Assembly: GCA_028023455.1 (NCBI GenBank)
Contig: JAQFVV010000352.1
Coordinates: forward strand, 772,483-836,482
Length of the DNA: 64,000 nucleotides
Source of the DNA: Epiperipatus broadwayi
Lineage: Eukaryota > Onychophora > Udeonychophora > Euonychophora > Peripatidae
Reading direction: 5' to 3'
In this document: positions 41,798 to 55,147 of the stretch, piece after piece
How the letters are laid out: each line of letters begins with the position of its first letter
Numbering within the stretch: the stretch's first letter is position 1
Made by a program: the position numbers and the translations under genes
The notes under the pieces: model-generated
What the model was told of the DNA's origin: nothing
Databases searched by the model: none
The model's input: only the letters and a program-made list of their open reading frames with translations

Positions 41798-44700
41798 AAC
41801 CTTCTCCCAAGACCACTGTACTATAAATGAATCATATCACATTTTAGGCACCATAAACACTACTGTGCCCTAGCTACAGCCAATCATCATGCCATCCACA
41901 TTGTTCAGTATAATCCCAACTGCAACCTGGCAACAACCAGCCTTCATCTACTAAACAGTCATGTCACATTGGTGAGTGCCATAATCACATCTGTAACATA
42001 GGTTCCTGATCTAGCTGGTCACCAATGAATCATACCGCACATTTTAGTGATTAAATTTTCTTATGGAACCTAACGTACTCACACGATCAAGAATATAAGC
42101 ATGAAGAAACAAAAATGCAAAACTAATAAAATGATTCCTGGATTAAATAAAACTAGCATGAAACTGTGGATCTCAAGACGATCACAAGGCGACTAATAAA
42201 GATAAAAACTTCTGGTCAAACCAGTTTTTAAATCCACACAAACAAAATGTGATGAGTTAAATTTGTTATTCAGCAAATTAATAAAATAACTAATAATTAT
42301 ATGTCTGGAATGTTCATAAAATTCAACTTATAAATAAAATGATAAGTAAAGTATGATGTAGATGACTAAATAGATTATGGAAAGAAGTAATAATGGAATA
42401 GTGGAATGAAATGAGTCTAAGAGTGAAGAGAAAAGAACGAAGATATATGAGAATAATGAATGATTAAGATGATGATAGAATAAGAGTTTATGAATAGTTG
42501 AGATGATAAAAGAATAAAAGTTAATGTATGATTAATCAATTATGATAATGAATTAATGTCAAATGAGAATGAATCACTAAAAGAACGATCAAGATGAAAT
42601 GGAAGAAAAAGGTTAATGATGGAAATTGAAATCTTAAACTATAAACTAATATGATATTAATTGGTAAAAAAATAAGTTAAATAAAATTAGGGATTTCAAG
42701 CTTCACACAACCAGAATGTCTATCATGAAGTTAAAACAAACTATACATTTTATACCAAAAAAAATAATTTGCATCTTAAAGCTTTGTTGACTTTCATAAA
42801 ACAGTGCAAGTAATCTATTTCAAGTCTTACTATAACAATTGACTAAATATAAATTTCATTACAAATTTAAATTTTATCTTGAAATTTAACAACTAATTAT
42901 TCTCAGTGTTCAAACACTTAAAATCATTATATAAACTATATTTGGGTCAGTAAGAGGGATTTTACCACTACCCAAACATAAAGCACCTAATAACTCTCAA
43001 TATAACTTAAATCAAGAATTATATTTAGCAGTTCTAATGAAACTTTATAACTAATATAAACTTTAAAATTTATGAATGGAAATGACTTTTTAATAATTAA
43101 AACACAATCCCTTACCCAATTCCTTTTCTTAAATATTTATAAACCCATGTGATCAAGATCGGTGAATGATAGCTCTGTGGATTTAACTAAATCAATTAAA
43201 TCGATATAATGTTTATCTTTTAATATATTGTTTAAAACAATGTCTAATATAAGTTATTAACATTTTAATTATTGTGTGATAATGCATTAGATGTACCAAT
43301 AAATTATAAGGCTTACCAAAAATTATTATGATATAGCATAATATAGTTAATATTGCTATATTGGTTGATGATGATTTCAATTTATAATCTTTTGGTAGGT
43401 TGATAGCAATAACAATAATAGTGTATAGATGTGGTAATTAGCAATAAGACTACATGCAACTACATAAAATTTTAAATACAACAAACTTTATTTACACTAT
43501 GTACAAATTTTTAATTCACAGATATGGCATGAGATAAAAGTAATCTATTTAAATAATTTATGGATGGGACAAATACTTATTACCCCTTTTGACCATAGAC
43601 TCAGCAAATGATAAAACCAAATAGAAAATAATGTTCAAAATATCATTTGTTGCTCTTTGGCAGATTTTTAAGAATCAGATGAAAAAAACCTATTTAAGCT
43701 GCACTAGCACTTAAATTACATAATAGCAGTATATTTAAAACTTTAGGATATGCACACAGTTTAAATTTAGAATTCCAACATTATAAAGTATTGCATTATC
43801 CCAAAGCCCTATCTTTTATCGGAATATGATAAGGGCAATTATCACATTCTGTGCAATTACTAACTTATTTAACTTTGAAATGAATAAGTTTAGTGCATTA
43901 AATGAATATGATTAAACATTCAAAAGTCAAAGACACCTAGATCTCATTAAGCATTACCTATGTCCACAGCTCAACCTTTGAATACATAACTGATCTTACA
44001 ATTTTATTGTCACATCATTATTTGATAAAAATGAATCCATTCTGCCAATGTGCATCTCTTACTTTTACATTTAACATTTTCTACCATCATTAATAAATCC
44101 TGGCTTGGTCTGTCAACATCTGATGATGATCTCACAACATCATAAACACTATGTCGATTAAGAAACACTATGCTAGATGAGTATTCCTAAATTGAATATT
44201 ATTTTATACTTGTCATGTGATCTGGATCTATTATACTTCACCATACTCGGTGGAAAAACTATCTCTATATTATCATGAGGAATTTAATACTAAGATGGGA
44301 GAATTTATAAAACAACATGACAGTTGTGTAATAATATATGGCTGATTCTATACCTCTCTATGGGTATATGTACATGTGTGGGCCTTGCCTCACCATGAAA
44401 AGACTAGAATTCAAACCATAGATATCCTTTCTTTTTAGGATTATTTATACTAATGAACATTAATTACTGCTCAGATTCTATCCATCTTTTCTCTCATGAA
44501 ATTAGCCATAGGTGACTCCATCAGCCTATGCTCCATATAAATATTAATATATTGAATGCCATTCAATTGGATCATCCTATTAACAAAAAACTGCCACTCA
44601 ATCTCATAGCAAGACAAAACAATACCCACTAACAGTGAAAATCTACATATTCCCTTTCATAATGTAAAACCATTAATTTATCAACAGCCAAACCAAAATA

Positions 44701-47095
44701 CCTATGTCCAATGATCGTTAATCATTTTAGAATGACAAATATACTTTTATTAAAGAAAGTATGATGGATTTAAACAATAAAGATCAAACCTGTATTTGTA
44801 TTCAAAGTGGACACGTTCACTTCTATAGCAAATTACATAATGAAAAAAGGTTTATATCAATTTTTTTTTTATATCAGAAAATAATTAAGTCATGCCAATA
44901 TAGATATTTTTGATAAAATGTCTGTACATTTACCTTTTTTTAATATTCCTTAACATTAGTTTTAAACTATGAGCGCAGTAAATATTTTATAACTCTCTCT
45001 AAATAAACGATATATATATATTCCGGTTTTCTCTTAACTAAAAAAAATAAATAAAATACCTATAATAGATGTATATATTTTGCACATCTTTTTCCTCTTT
45101 CTTTAACCCAATATATATATATATATTCATGCCACCATAAAACGTATATATTTAAAATAAATTTCCCAAACAACACGTAAGTGATATACATAACAGCAAT
45201 TATATAAACAAAATAAGTGTACATTTTTATCCATTAAATTTTATACTCTGTTCCAAGTTATTTATCCTGGTGAGTTAGAATAATATAAATGGTTATTAGG
45301 ATGAGCAATCAGTCTAGATTAAGCATATATATTTCGTTATCCTGTTGTATGTATAATAGCACAAAATTCAACACTTATCCAAAAGTAGAAATTATTTGAG
45401 AGTTTCCGTGGCGATAATTCATCAGGCAATTAACATTCATGTTTTTAATTGTATCAGATTTTTTAAAAAAAAAATGAATTTATCTACTTTGCTCTAGATA
45501 ATTCAAAATAAACTTCAAAACAAACTTATTAAAATCTTTATTGATTTATTAGATAAGCGTTTCAAATGAAGTAGAACAAGAATCATTTATTTACGTTTAA
45601 ATCAAGATAATTTTTCCCTGAAAAATTAGTAGAATTTAATTACAAGTAGCATATTTATATTTCCCTTTCTTTTAAAACTATTTGTGAATTTTATTCCTCT
45701 CAGCACAATAATACATATATGTGTAGCTGTATTTAAACAGTCGGAGCATATTCCAATATTGTAAACATTATTATAACGGCGGCGAGTATTTCTCAATGAA
45801 AATTCCAAAGTAAATATTTATTTCACTTCATTCTTATTAGAAAAGTATGATGTAATTATCAATATAAATAAAATTATCTAATTATCACTTTGACATTTTT
45901 AGCATTTTAATCAATTGTCAAATGATCATTTCTTTCATTACATAGGTTGCCGCGCGATAAAATTTTGCAGACTATAGAGAACATTACGAAAATATTTTCA
46001 TATTTACTTTATTAAAAGTTAGCTTATTTCAAAATGGCTTTTAAATTTATTTACTATATATCATATATAACACTTGTTTTAATATTATCTCCAATTATTA
46101 TTATTTTTAACTTGATATTTTAATTTACAAGCACATAACATCGTTCTGCTGGATAACAAGACTAGCGCACGAAATATAAACATTATCAACTTTTTAGTCT
46201 ACTTATAAATGATTTGCATGTCATTTCCAAAGAAGATATTTCAAAAATATACTTAACATAAAAGCAAAGGCTTACTTTTGCTTGAATTTTCCTGGGTTTA
46301 AATCAGTACTTATTCAAATAAAAACTTATCTCCATGGTTTTAACTTCCTTCTCCAGTGTGAATCCTAGGAAATATGCAGTCGTGGAAATGGCTTAAAATA
46401 TAGCAAGGTTTTTAAGATTTCTTATTCAAACATCTTTAGACAGCAAGGTATTCTACTTCCATACAATTAGATTTCAGAATTTTGTTGATTTTTAATTTTT
46501 TTCTTATTTTAAATCAGAGCTGAGGTTTGTGTTTACTTGGTTCTTGTTTTTCTTAATTAGTCCCCCCCCCCCTACAACTATGTTAGAACATATATAGTTT
46601 TTATTATATTGCACTCTGGGAGTGAATTAGCCAATGATTTTGGGTATGCATAATTAGTATTACCCTCTCTGGCTTCATTTTTAATAACTATCCATTATTA
46701 ATTAAGACAGCTTTATGTTTAGTACTAAAAATATGCTTAAATAATTTACTATAATGATTTATTTTACAAGACTTTAACAATTTGATTTAATTATTTATTT
46801 ATTTAAATTGCTATTCAAAACTAATAAAATAGCAATGTATTTATCTACCAAACAATAATAATACTTTTAAATTGTTATTTTAGTCTAGTCAGAGCTTAGA
46901 CTGGGCTTGAAATCTAATCTCCACTCAAGCAAATTCCTAATGTATCCAAAACAGTGTTTATTAAAAACCACTCATTAACATTTTTATGCCAACTATATTA
47001 TTAAGGTTTAAAATTTTGGATTATTAAATACAGGGACCTAAATAAAAAGTCACAATATATATATAAAGAATACAATACTATATAAAAAATCCAAA
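41795..47095. other. unassigned AT-rich DNA starting TGTAACCTTCTCCC
   Basis: Starts like other (AT)n-bounded units. A block at 43428 (GATGTGGTAATT, then an A/T-rich stretch with TTTATTTACA) resembles parts of element E and of 62870, hinting at a distant relative. A purine-rich stretch covers about 42345-42680 (AGAGAAAAGAACGAAG-like). The short frame at 45626-45808 has no support. No gene recognised. Confidence 0.4.
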
Positions 47096-47099
47096 CTTT

Positions 47100-47890
47100 A
47101 CCAAATTCCTTACACTACCATGGTTTCATCTACTTATCAAATAGACCTTCTCAAGTGAAAATCAAACTAAAGAAGCAACATATAAATGTAAAACAACCAA
47201 ACCTTTCCATAATTCATTTCAAACATCAACTTCTCTTTAAAACAAAAGATGTCTTCATAAGAATGATTGCCTCACATTCAAGAAATTTTATCATTAAAGT
47301 TTTCTTTACTCATCTCTTTATGTCATTCTTTTAATAAAAAATAATCATCGTGTTGAATTTATTAGACATGTATTTAATAATAATATTTATAGCCATGACA
47401 CAAGAACAAAAAAAAATATGGTTAGTAATGATAAAGAGGTTATGTCTTTACCATGTAAGTCATCAATTTATTACTTGGCTTATAAGAATAGTAATTTGTT
47501 AGGAGGAATGAAGGTCACATGGAAGAAAGTTATTATTTGAATTTTTTATTGAATGATTCAAACAGTCAATTGTAAATCTATTTGTGGTATTAGTTATAAT
47601 ATTTCTTGTAGTTGTAGTAAGATTTATATAGCTCAGAGTAAATTTAGCCTTAATGAAAGGACTAAAGTTCCTATAAGTAGAGTTATCACAATTCAGCTTT
47701 ATATATTCATGAATTGAATACATGTTATAAAATACTGTTTAACAATGCAATGGTTATTTTTTTAGAAAAAGAAAGAATTAAAATGAAGAGTAGAGGACAC
47801 TTTAATGAGAAAAGTTATTTTTTAACTAGATTGACTTATATAGAGCAATCTCAAGTACCTTTAAATGGAATCATGGATATTTTTAATTGA
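47100..47890 (+). pseudogene. Penelope-like element remnant with GIY-YIG endonuclease signature
   Basis: Plus-strand frame from about 47557 reads NCKSICGISYNISCSCSKIYIAQSKFSLNER in two halves, matching the PLE GIY-YIG core (VVYKISC.CGK.YIGQT..SLN.R) with changes at the tyrosine/glycine positions. A second frame from about 47764 reads HFNEKSYFLTRLTYIEQ then VPLNG, like the C-terminal helix and Asn of the domain, and stops at TGA 47887-47889. Stops and frameshifts separate the parts, and the reverse transcriptase region upstream is too decayed to delimit. Its presence shows that PLEs have been active in this genome. Confidence 0.55.
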
Positions 47891-48239
47891 TCACATTATT
47901 TTTTAAAGCTGTATTTTAATTACTGACATTGACAAAATTTCCAATTTACTACTTTTCAATATTATATATTTTTTAAAATTTTACTTTTCCATACTACATG
48001 AAATAATGAGATATGTAAACACCAACCTTTCTAGCAGTTAATATTATATAATCAGACGTACACAGTCTAAACTGACTGTGTTTTTTAATTAGTTACGTTA
48101 GCTATTTTTTTTAATATTTAATATAAAGTAAATAACAGATTTTAATATTATATATTAAATGTGAGAAATGTAGTTGCAGGCCATGATTTTTACTTCAATT
48201 ATACACAAATCAAAACTAAATTTAAATATAGTACTATAG

Positions 48240-48795
48240 CATCTATTTTTTTATTTCACTACATATCACATTTTTTTGTGATTTCAATATTATATGTCTG
48301 TTGTTAAAAACACATGTATTGATATTTTGTAAGCACTTTTTTATTAATGTTGGACTAACATAATAACAATATGCAAAGAAAACTAAATATAAATATGTTT
48401 TATGGCACCTATTTTTGTCCCTCACTGAATATCACATTTCAGACATGAATTTATGCGCTTTAATAATAAATTATTATAGCATATTTTTAAAGCATCTTTT
48501 TACCCTCACTAAATATCACATTTTAACCACAAATTTCAGTTCTGTAATTATAGTTTATTTACATTCTAAATACTATAATTATGTAGTTAAAACCACATGT
48601 TCTGGTTTTTTGCTAACCAAAAGTAAATGTAAATACCATTACTATAGTATTTAAATTTTCCCATCACTAAATATCACATTTAAAACATGAATTTATGTAC
48701 GGTAATCACATTTTCTTCAGAATTTAAATACGATAACTTTGTAGTTAAAAGCACATATACTGATTATTTTTCTGAGCATTTTTTATTAACGGAAA
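48240..48795. repeat. degenerate satellite-like repeat
   Basis: TCACTRAATATCACATTT occurs near 48256, 48421, 48507 and 48664, and GTTAAAA.CACAT near 48303, 48580 and 48745, with TTTTTATTAA(T/C)G following twice. Spacing is irregular (about 85-165 bp). Confidence 0.6.
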
Positions 48796-48954
48796 AATTA
48801 TTACCATTGCATAAAGTTAATATCTTAATTTGGCTGTGAATTTGACACATGGAAGTCTTGCAGGCAAACACTCGCATGGATCATGTGAAAGTTTTATGAA
48901 AAAATATACATTCACCAACCTGACAACAAAAAATAGGAATTATATATATATTGT

Positions 48955-49130
48955 ACCGGTCAAAATAGTATGCTCACTTAACAAGATTCAAATCTTAAGC
49001 AAAAGTACCTTGAATCCGATCATGCTCGAGATACACAGGTCTGGAGCAATCCTCAATTCTAACCTATTTGCCTATTCTTCGAATCTCTGACCCAATGAAC
49101 AACAATTCTGATGACACAGTAAAATTATTT
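48955..49130 (+). repeat. diverged copy of the start of the 52819/58940 LTR
   Basis: Order of landmarks ATTCAAAT, GCAAAAGTACCTTGAA, CGATCATGCTCGAGATA, TTTGCC.ATTCTTCGA matches the LTR's AGTTCGAATACT, GCGAAAGTACCTCAAGG, CCATACGCGAGATA, TCGCCTGTTCTCGA. Roughly 70% alike by eye; no ribosomal or tRNA gene. Confidence 0.6.
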
Positions 49131-49134
49131 TAAA

Positions 49135-49210
49135 TCCGTGCCCATAAGCAAAGCGGTAGAGCATAAGATCAGACTGATGATGATGATCAAGATTGGAGTA
49201 GCCCAGGAAA
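49135..49210 (+). other. tRNA-like (SINE-head-like) remnant
   Basis: GCCCATAAGCAAAGCGGTAGAGCATAAGATCAGAC.. ..GTAGCCC resembles a tRNA D-arm (A box AGC..AG..GGTAGAGCA). No proper T-arm follows. Not a functional tRNA. Confidence 0.3.
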
Positions 49211-49349
49211 TACATTTATTATAGTTATTTATTGATGCTAAGCTCTTAGCTAAAGAAAATAGTTCTAAATATTAATTAGAAAATAATACTTCAAAAATGA
49301 CAAACCAGGATTTACATGAAATAGATATTTTTAATAAATATTACACAAA

Positions 49350-49350
<1 letters not shown>

Positions 49351-49414
<64 letters not shown>
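49351..49414. repeat. (AT)n microsatellite
   Basis: Followed directly by TGTACC. Confidence 0.95.
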
Positions 49415-49417
<3 letters not shown>

Positions 49418-50012
49418 ACCTATATTGATATAGGCACATATAATTTTTATCTAAAATTATTATTAAAGTAGTCTTTCATAAAAGAAAAACAAAAAATTAA
49501 ATGTTGAAGAATTTGTTGCAGCTTGTTTTCGAAAAAGATAAGAATTAAATAGTTTTATAGCGTTAGTTTTTGAAATAAAAAAGCTACAATTGATTAGTCA
49601 AAAGGGGGGAGGGGGAGTCTTGGTTTGAGAAATGAAACTAAGGGTTATAAAAGGAAGTAAAGAGTTTTTGATAGTATTCGTAAAAATATAATTTGAAAAA
49701 GTTAAAACATACAAATCTCTTTTCATTCAATTTTAATTAAAGAAACAATAATGTTAAAACTAAATAGTAAATTGTATTAAAAATATATGTGCGTATATAT
49801 GTACATTTGTAAATATATAAAATGTATGTGAAAGTTAAAGAAGATTATCATTAAAAAACATGGCAATGGCTATTAGATATTAATTAATATAAAACAATAC
49901 ATTTTTGCATGGCTATTACTAATTAAGCAATCTTTCAAAACACGTTTATCAAAGATTATCAATTCGACAACATATATTTGCCGGAGATATCAGAAAGACA
50001 ACAAGGCGCAGG

Positions 50013-50020
50013 TATAAATA
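50013..50020 (+). promoter_or_regulatory. TATA box of the LTR-like element
   Basis: TATAAATA with a GC-containing flank, about 20 bases upstream of the initiator-like TCGGACAGTATTC. Confidence 0.5.
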
Positions 50021-50040
50021 GACCTTTTTTATCGGACAGT

Positions 50041-50158
50041 ATTCATTCCACAAATTAATTGAGTTGAGACAATCAGTTCCATAAATTAATTGAGTGAGTT
50101 CAGTTCACAAAGTTATTGAGAGAGTGCAGTTTGGAAATTAATTGAGTCAGTTAAAAAA
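50041..50158. repeat. short tandem repeats of about 28 bp in the LTR leader
   Basis: Four units with the core GTTCCA.AAATTAATTGAG, ending in varied GAGT/GACA stretches. Confidence 0.7.
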
Positions 50159-50976
50159 CAAAATGCAGTGCTGATAATATTTTGGAATGCACATTCACCT
50201 TCAGCCCAGATGTCCGAGAAAACAGCAGATCTGCCCGTGAAATAATGTCAGCTTAACATCGTAGAAAATCTCCGTCCGTATCTAATTGTCTTCGATAGTA
50301 ATAATCGTGAAAATCAGGAAACTCAGCAATGAAATGTCCCAGCCGGCTGGAAGCATTCATACTGGAAACATTCATACCGGAAGAACAACAAACAAGAAGA
50401 AAACAAAGTGTTAAATCTACGTTCAAAATCCTAGGTAAAACATTTGCTTATTTTCTTATACTGTAATAGCCATTGCATTTCATTAATTCGTGCGAATCCT
50501 CTAAGAGTCTAATTATATGAACTCGATATCATACATAAATGAACTATTGATGTGTGTGATTAAATTTCAAATGCTATGTAATACTTTAATATTATTATGT
50601 GTGTGCATGAGTTAATATGTGTGTGATCCTTATATCAATATTATTAGTTAAATTAGATAAATACCAGTGTTTTGTTATGAAAGTAAACAAGAATATTTAA
50701 ACTAGTTTAGAAATGTCAATTTAAAATATGTGTGTGTTTTATTAGAATTATAAAATGTTTAAATTTAGAAAATAAATGTTAGTTAATAAATTATCTTTAA
50801 AATTAAACTTTATTTGTTGGTCAATTCTTTTTAACAAATTATTTATCAAGTCTTTTAACCACTAATTAAGTATAATCTATTAGTGATTACAAACAGCTGA
50901 GCTAGTCTTGGATTTAGGCATTGAGTTAGTGGTCATTGCTTAAAGTGCGTTATTTATTCATCCTTGAATAGATAGC

Positions 50977-50987
50977 TGGCGCCCATG
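50977..50987 (+). promoter_or_regulatory. primer-binding-site-like motif
   Basis: TGGCGCCCATG; the first 8 bases match the complement of a lysine-tRNA 3' end with CCA. Confidence 0.45.
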
Positions 50988-51094
50988 TTTATACACAAAC
51001 AAAAAAAAGTGCTTTGAACTTGGTGTTGAACTCAACAGTCGAGAAGAAGTTATGTCCTGGAAATGTAACGTTAGTTATATACTTTATAGCTATC

Positions 51095-51178
51095 GTTTGG
51101 GCATACATACTCTCCGAGTATGTTCTTCTCTGCCTAAGAGGCCGGTGTTTCGAATCCACATATTCGAACCCAGATCAA
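51095..51178 (+). other. tRNA-Gly-like remnant
   Basis: The anticodon arm CTTCT-CTGCCTA-AGAGG pairs over 5 bp with T33 and anticodon GCC, and a B-box-like TTTCGAATCCAC follows. The T stem is only about 3 bp and no acceptor stem pairs. Likely a tRNA-derived SINE or pseudogene. Confidence 0.35.
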
Positions 51179-51892
51179 TATATATATATATTACAAAAGA
51201 TTAAAAAATGCATGTATATTTTACCAACTAGTTTCACGCTTGGGACAATATCGTTTATTTACAAGACTTGGGACTTTGTTGTATAAAATACCCTCTATCA
51301 CTCATTTAATAAATATAATTGTACAGATACAATTTCATAGTGTTTTATAACTTGTGCAGAGTTAATAAGCCAATTAACAAATGTGTACAAATAAAATTCT
51401 GTGGATGCATAAAACAATCTACAAGATCGGAACAGATTCGGATCACAGAAAGATACATAATAATTTAATATTAATTATTTTGACAAATAAATATAAATGT
51501 ACGGTCTCAATCATCTATTTACAATCTTAAAATCATCACACATGTTTGATAGGCATTGTTTGGATAGCATCTTTAGAATAAGTATACATAAAAAACAAAC
51601 AATGCGCAATATTTATGAGAATAAATTATACAAATTGATTTACGTCTCTGGGAATCGATAACGCTTTTTTAAACGAAAGCAGTTTTAAGATCAACATACT
51701 GAAGGTATTTTATGAAATGAATCATTATCTTTAACACATCACTGTGACTTACTAAGATTAGACGGATGGTGATCAAATTAAAGAGCAGAGTAACAGTACT
51801 AGCATACATTAAAGAAATCTGGCCTTCATGGTGATTGTGGATATTTTATCATTTTAAAGCATATTTGAAAAACGAACTTAGAGTTGATATGC

Positions 51893-51966
51893 CCGCACAT
51901 TCTGGCAGAGTGATATCGAAAGAGGGTCTGGGTTTGAGAGCCCAGAATCTGGATGCACTGTATTCT
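51893..51966 (+). other. tRNA-like remnant
   Basis: TGGCAGAGTG (A-box-like) and TCTGGG-TTTGAGAG-CCCAGA (a 6-bp T-arm with an 8-base loop). Acceptor pairing not seen. Confidence 0.3.
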
Positions 51967-52800
51967 GCAGCACATAATATCATAACCTCCTAAACTTTAT
52001 GTTCCACAGAGAGTCTCTGATTATGAACAATTTTGAAAAGTAGGACAGGAGCTTCAAGCTTTCGATGTCTCCAATAACAAAACGATCAAGAAATGGAAAA
52101 GATAAAATATCATAATAAAGGAAAAGGTATGCCAGCAACATTTATATAATTTTATAATATTATTTAAAGTTTGGAAATGGTCTAACCTCTTGCGCAATAA
52201 TCTATTTTTCAATTCTGAGTCATTTAACTAATCATAATGAATAATAACGCTTCTATTTATAATATTATTAAACTAACAACATTTATATTTAAAGAATTGA
52301 TTCCCAAATATGTATTAACTGGTAGAATTCGCCCTTCAGGCATCAGCAAAAAAGAAATGGATTAATTATGTGAAGGTTCACGATTTTTTTTTAAATAGAA
52401 ATTTAAAGACAAATTCAAAGCAGCCAATTTAGCAAAATTCATCCACAGTAAAAGTTTTTAATTTACTTTAATAATAATGAATTTAAAATGAAACCAAACT
52501 CGCGAGCAATTTCTATTTAATATAAAGAAAACTTTATTGATAAGTTTTAAATAAAGCCCACCCTTTTTCCACGTAAAACAATTATTTCCCCCTTACTCAC
52601 GAATTTAGCGATTTTGGCATATTAAAGAAAATAGATTATATTTATACATTAAACAAAATACATAAAATCTTAATGGAATTGCCCACATTTATATATATAA
52701 TTTAATTAAGCATGAGAGGTAAGTTAAAATACATGATATTAATAAAAGATTACTGAGAGAGAGTTTAAAAGCAAAATTTAGCAGAAGCTTATAAAATAAT
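51967..52800. other. unassigned AT-rich DNA
   Basis: Nothing recognised up to the left LTR. Confidence 0.5.
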
Positions 52801-52818
52801 ATATATATATTAAGATAT

Positions 52819-54906
52819 TGTGACAGTCAGATGATGTGTGTTGATTTAACCCAGTTCGAATACTAGGCGAAAGTACCTCAAGGCCAACCATACGCGAGAT
52901 ATAAATCAAGAATACATATGACCTCTGCCCATTCGCCTGTTCTCGAGGCCTGATCACAAACAAACAACACCATCTGAGCCATGCATAAATTATTTTTCAA
53001 CCGGCCACAAAGCTTAGCAACAGCGGAAGAGACATGGACGGGAAATCCTAAAGAGCTAAAAGCTAAATGTGTAAAGTACATAAAAAGATGTGTTGGTGTT
53101 TGCGTTTTGCGTGCCTGGATCATTGAAAAGTAAAAATAAAGCATTTAATATAACTAAGAAACTCAAGTTTTTGATAATTAAATAATGTTTAATTAATGGC
53201 TTTAAAATATGAATAAGGCTTTAATGGGCCTCCGCTATTCCCCTAAATTACTGCAACAAACTAATTAGACAAATAAAAAGAAAACAAGTTAATAGGTTTG
53301 CGGTCAAATTCTTTTCTTCCCAATTTTATTAAAAAAATTCCAACTCGATCTTCTCGATAAAGTACGATAGATAATAAAAACCTTTCGCAAAGCATTTCTT
53401 AGGGCTTTGCACTAAAAACCGTGTTTAAAATTGACTTAGAACGTATATAGCTAAATCAAATATACGTGATAAGCAAATGGCGGACAAAAAGAGGTGTTAT
53501 CAAAGAGATCAAGTTGGCACACAAAAGAAACTGACTTGGATTTAATTAACAACATAAATAAAATTGGAAAGAGATTTCAAATGACAAAAAGTTAACTATT
53601 AAATTTAACCGCAACGAAATACTAAATATTTACAATGGTTAGTACGGAAGAATAGCGAAGGTAAAAAGGTTACATATAGCTAGATGATCCCAAAATATAT
53701 TTAAGGTTAATTCATAAAAGGTTTACATAGCAAAGACATATATTTCAATACAACAATAAAACAATATGAATCAAAAGTAGCATACGAGATAGTTAATATA
53801 GTAGATACGATACCGTCCTTTTTCCGTGATGTTCCCTACGACGTCCGTGGCTTGATCCGTCCGACGATAGGTGTTTGTCCGGACAATGAAAATATGAAGT
53901 ATGGCTTCCATGAAAAGTTCTCCAGACACGGCATAGAGTTCATATGGTTATTGATTGGATGTTAAGGCATTTTTGGATGGTATTTAGGAACCTCGGCGAT
54001 AGGCAAAGCTATGATTTGCCTAGCCAAGCATATCCATTTTCCTCAAAATACGGTTGGTTTTAACTGGAGCAGGTTCCAACTTCTCCATTGTTTGAAAATG
54101 ACAGCTGTATAACTTTTTTGAAGCACAAGCTAAATGTGAAGCAAAATCTGACGGATTTCTCCCAAGAGAAATCTGAATGCACTTTCCAGAAAACTTGGAA
54201 ATAAAACAGCAAGAAAAATCTTAATAAATCGCCTTCACAAGCAAAATCAGAATCAAATGACTCCTTCAAAAAGAAAAGTCTGAATAATATCTCTTTTGTT
54301 CTCCCTACTATTTATACTTTCTCTGCCAGCTACCTTCCATTGTTTGTATGATCTGAGATCTTGATAAGCCCCCCCTTGCTGCTTTGTTTCAAAACAACAC
54401 GTTCTAAAAATAACTTCAGTTTTTTACTCTAACTTTCTTACTTTAAAGTTGGAATTCTATTAATTAAAAAGCACGAAAGAAAATGCCATCTTTAATTAGA
54501 CTTGAACGGCTCACTAATTAAAATATACATTCTTTCAGAAATGTTGGTGGGCTTATCTCAAAATCAAATCATACTAAATATTTTAATAAAATTTGAACAA
54601 CAATATATTATTATTTTACAATAGAATAAGCATTTTATTTCAGCAGAATTTTGCATTAACTCATATATATATACGCTAGATGTATATATATGTTTGACTA
54701 ATAGGTTAAGCAATTTTTATCAATAGAATGAAATTTATTTAAAATAAAATATTTAACTGTAATACACATTTAATAAGCATAACTATTTTTAACTCTAATG
54801 CAAAACCCTGCTGATATTGAACTATAAACTTAATTTAGATCTACAATACTAATTAAGTTTATAGGAAGATGTGAAGCATGGATCGGGCTTCAGATCCATT
54901 GCTTCA
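52819..54906 (-). mobile_element. left LTR (3' LTR in the gag orientation), 2088 bp
   Basis: Begins TGTGACAG and ends GCTTCA on the plus strand. Homology to 58940-61025 starts and stops exactly at these TG and CA ends. The two copies differ by about four substitutions and three or four small indels. On the minus strand it contains TATAAATAG (complement at 54307-54315). Outside, ATAT (52815-52818) matches ATAT after the other LTR (61026-61029), a possible 4-bp target duplication. Short open frames inside (for example 52878-53144) are shadows. Confidence 0.85.
54307..54315 (-). promoter_or_regulatory. TATA box in left LTR
   Basis: TATAAATAG on the minus strand, within AGAAAG..TAGGGAG; repeated in the right LTR. 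Confidence 0.5.
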
Positions 54907-55147
54907 TTTCCCAATAGTTAGTGAGCAAAAAAAAAATGTTTTAAAAAAAAAATGCTGTTGCTTCAGGTCAGAGGTAAGAATTTGTACCAGGTGAGTTCAA
55001 GCCTACTCTTTGTTCACTGTAATGTTTAATTTGCTACTACTAATAATCTTTCTATATGTTACTATAAAACGGTTTATCCATCATTCACTCTCCTATATTT
55101 TAAATTAAGTCCATGTTGTTTTAGTCTGACTAGCTATATTTATGTTT

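Larger units (their letters stand above)
49415..50976 (+). mobile_element. probable solo or fragmentary LTR with promoter
   Basis: Begins TGTACC after (AT)n. It contains a TATA box TATAAATA (50013-50020), then near 50034 TCGGACAGTATTCA, an initiator-like start, then three or four roughly 28-bp repeats of AAATTAATTGAG. It ends immediately before TGGCGCCCATG (50977-50987), a primer-binding-site-like motif. The layout (U3, TATA, R, U5, PBS) fits a Ty3/Gypsy LTR. No matching second LTR or pol gene is seen. Confidence 0.5.

Noticed and set aside
46563-46572. C10-11 homopolymer as a regulatory G-tract
   Set aside because: Isolated homopolymer without a quadruplex-type pattern.
48830-49090. 86-codon plus frame
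   Set aside because: Overlaps a diverged LTR fragment and an AT tract; no domain.
49135-49210. Functional tRNA gene
   Set aside because: No T-arm and no acceptor pairing; at best a pseudogene or SINE head.
52778-53144. Short minus-strand frames inside the LTR, repeated at 58857-59265
   Set aside because: Present only because the LTR is duplicated; no domain, no start context.
54060-54269. 69-codon frame (also at 60163-60390) rich in Phe
   Set aside because: LTR non-coding sequence. The second copy is frameshifted by one T, which shows no coding constraint.
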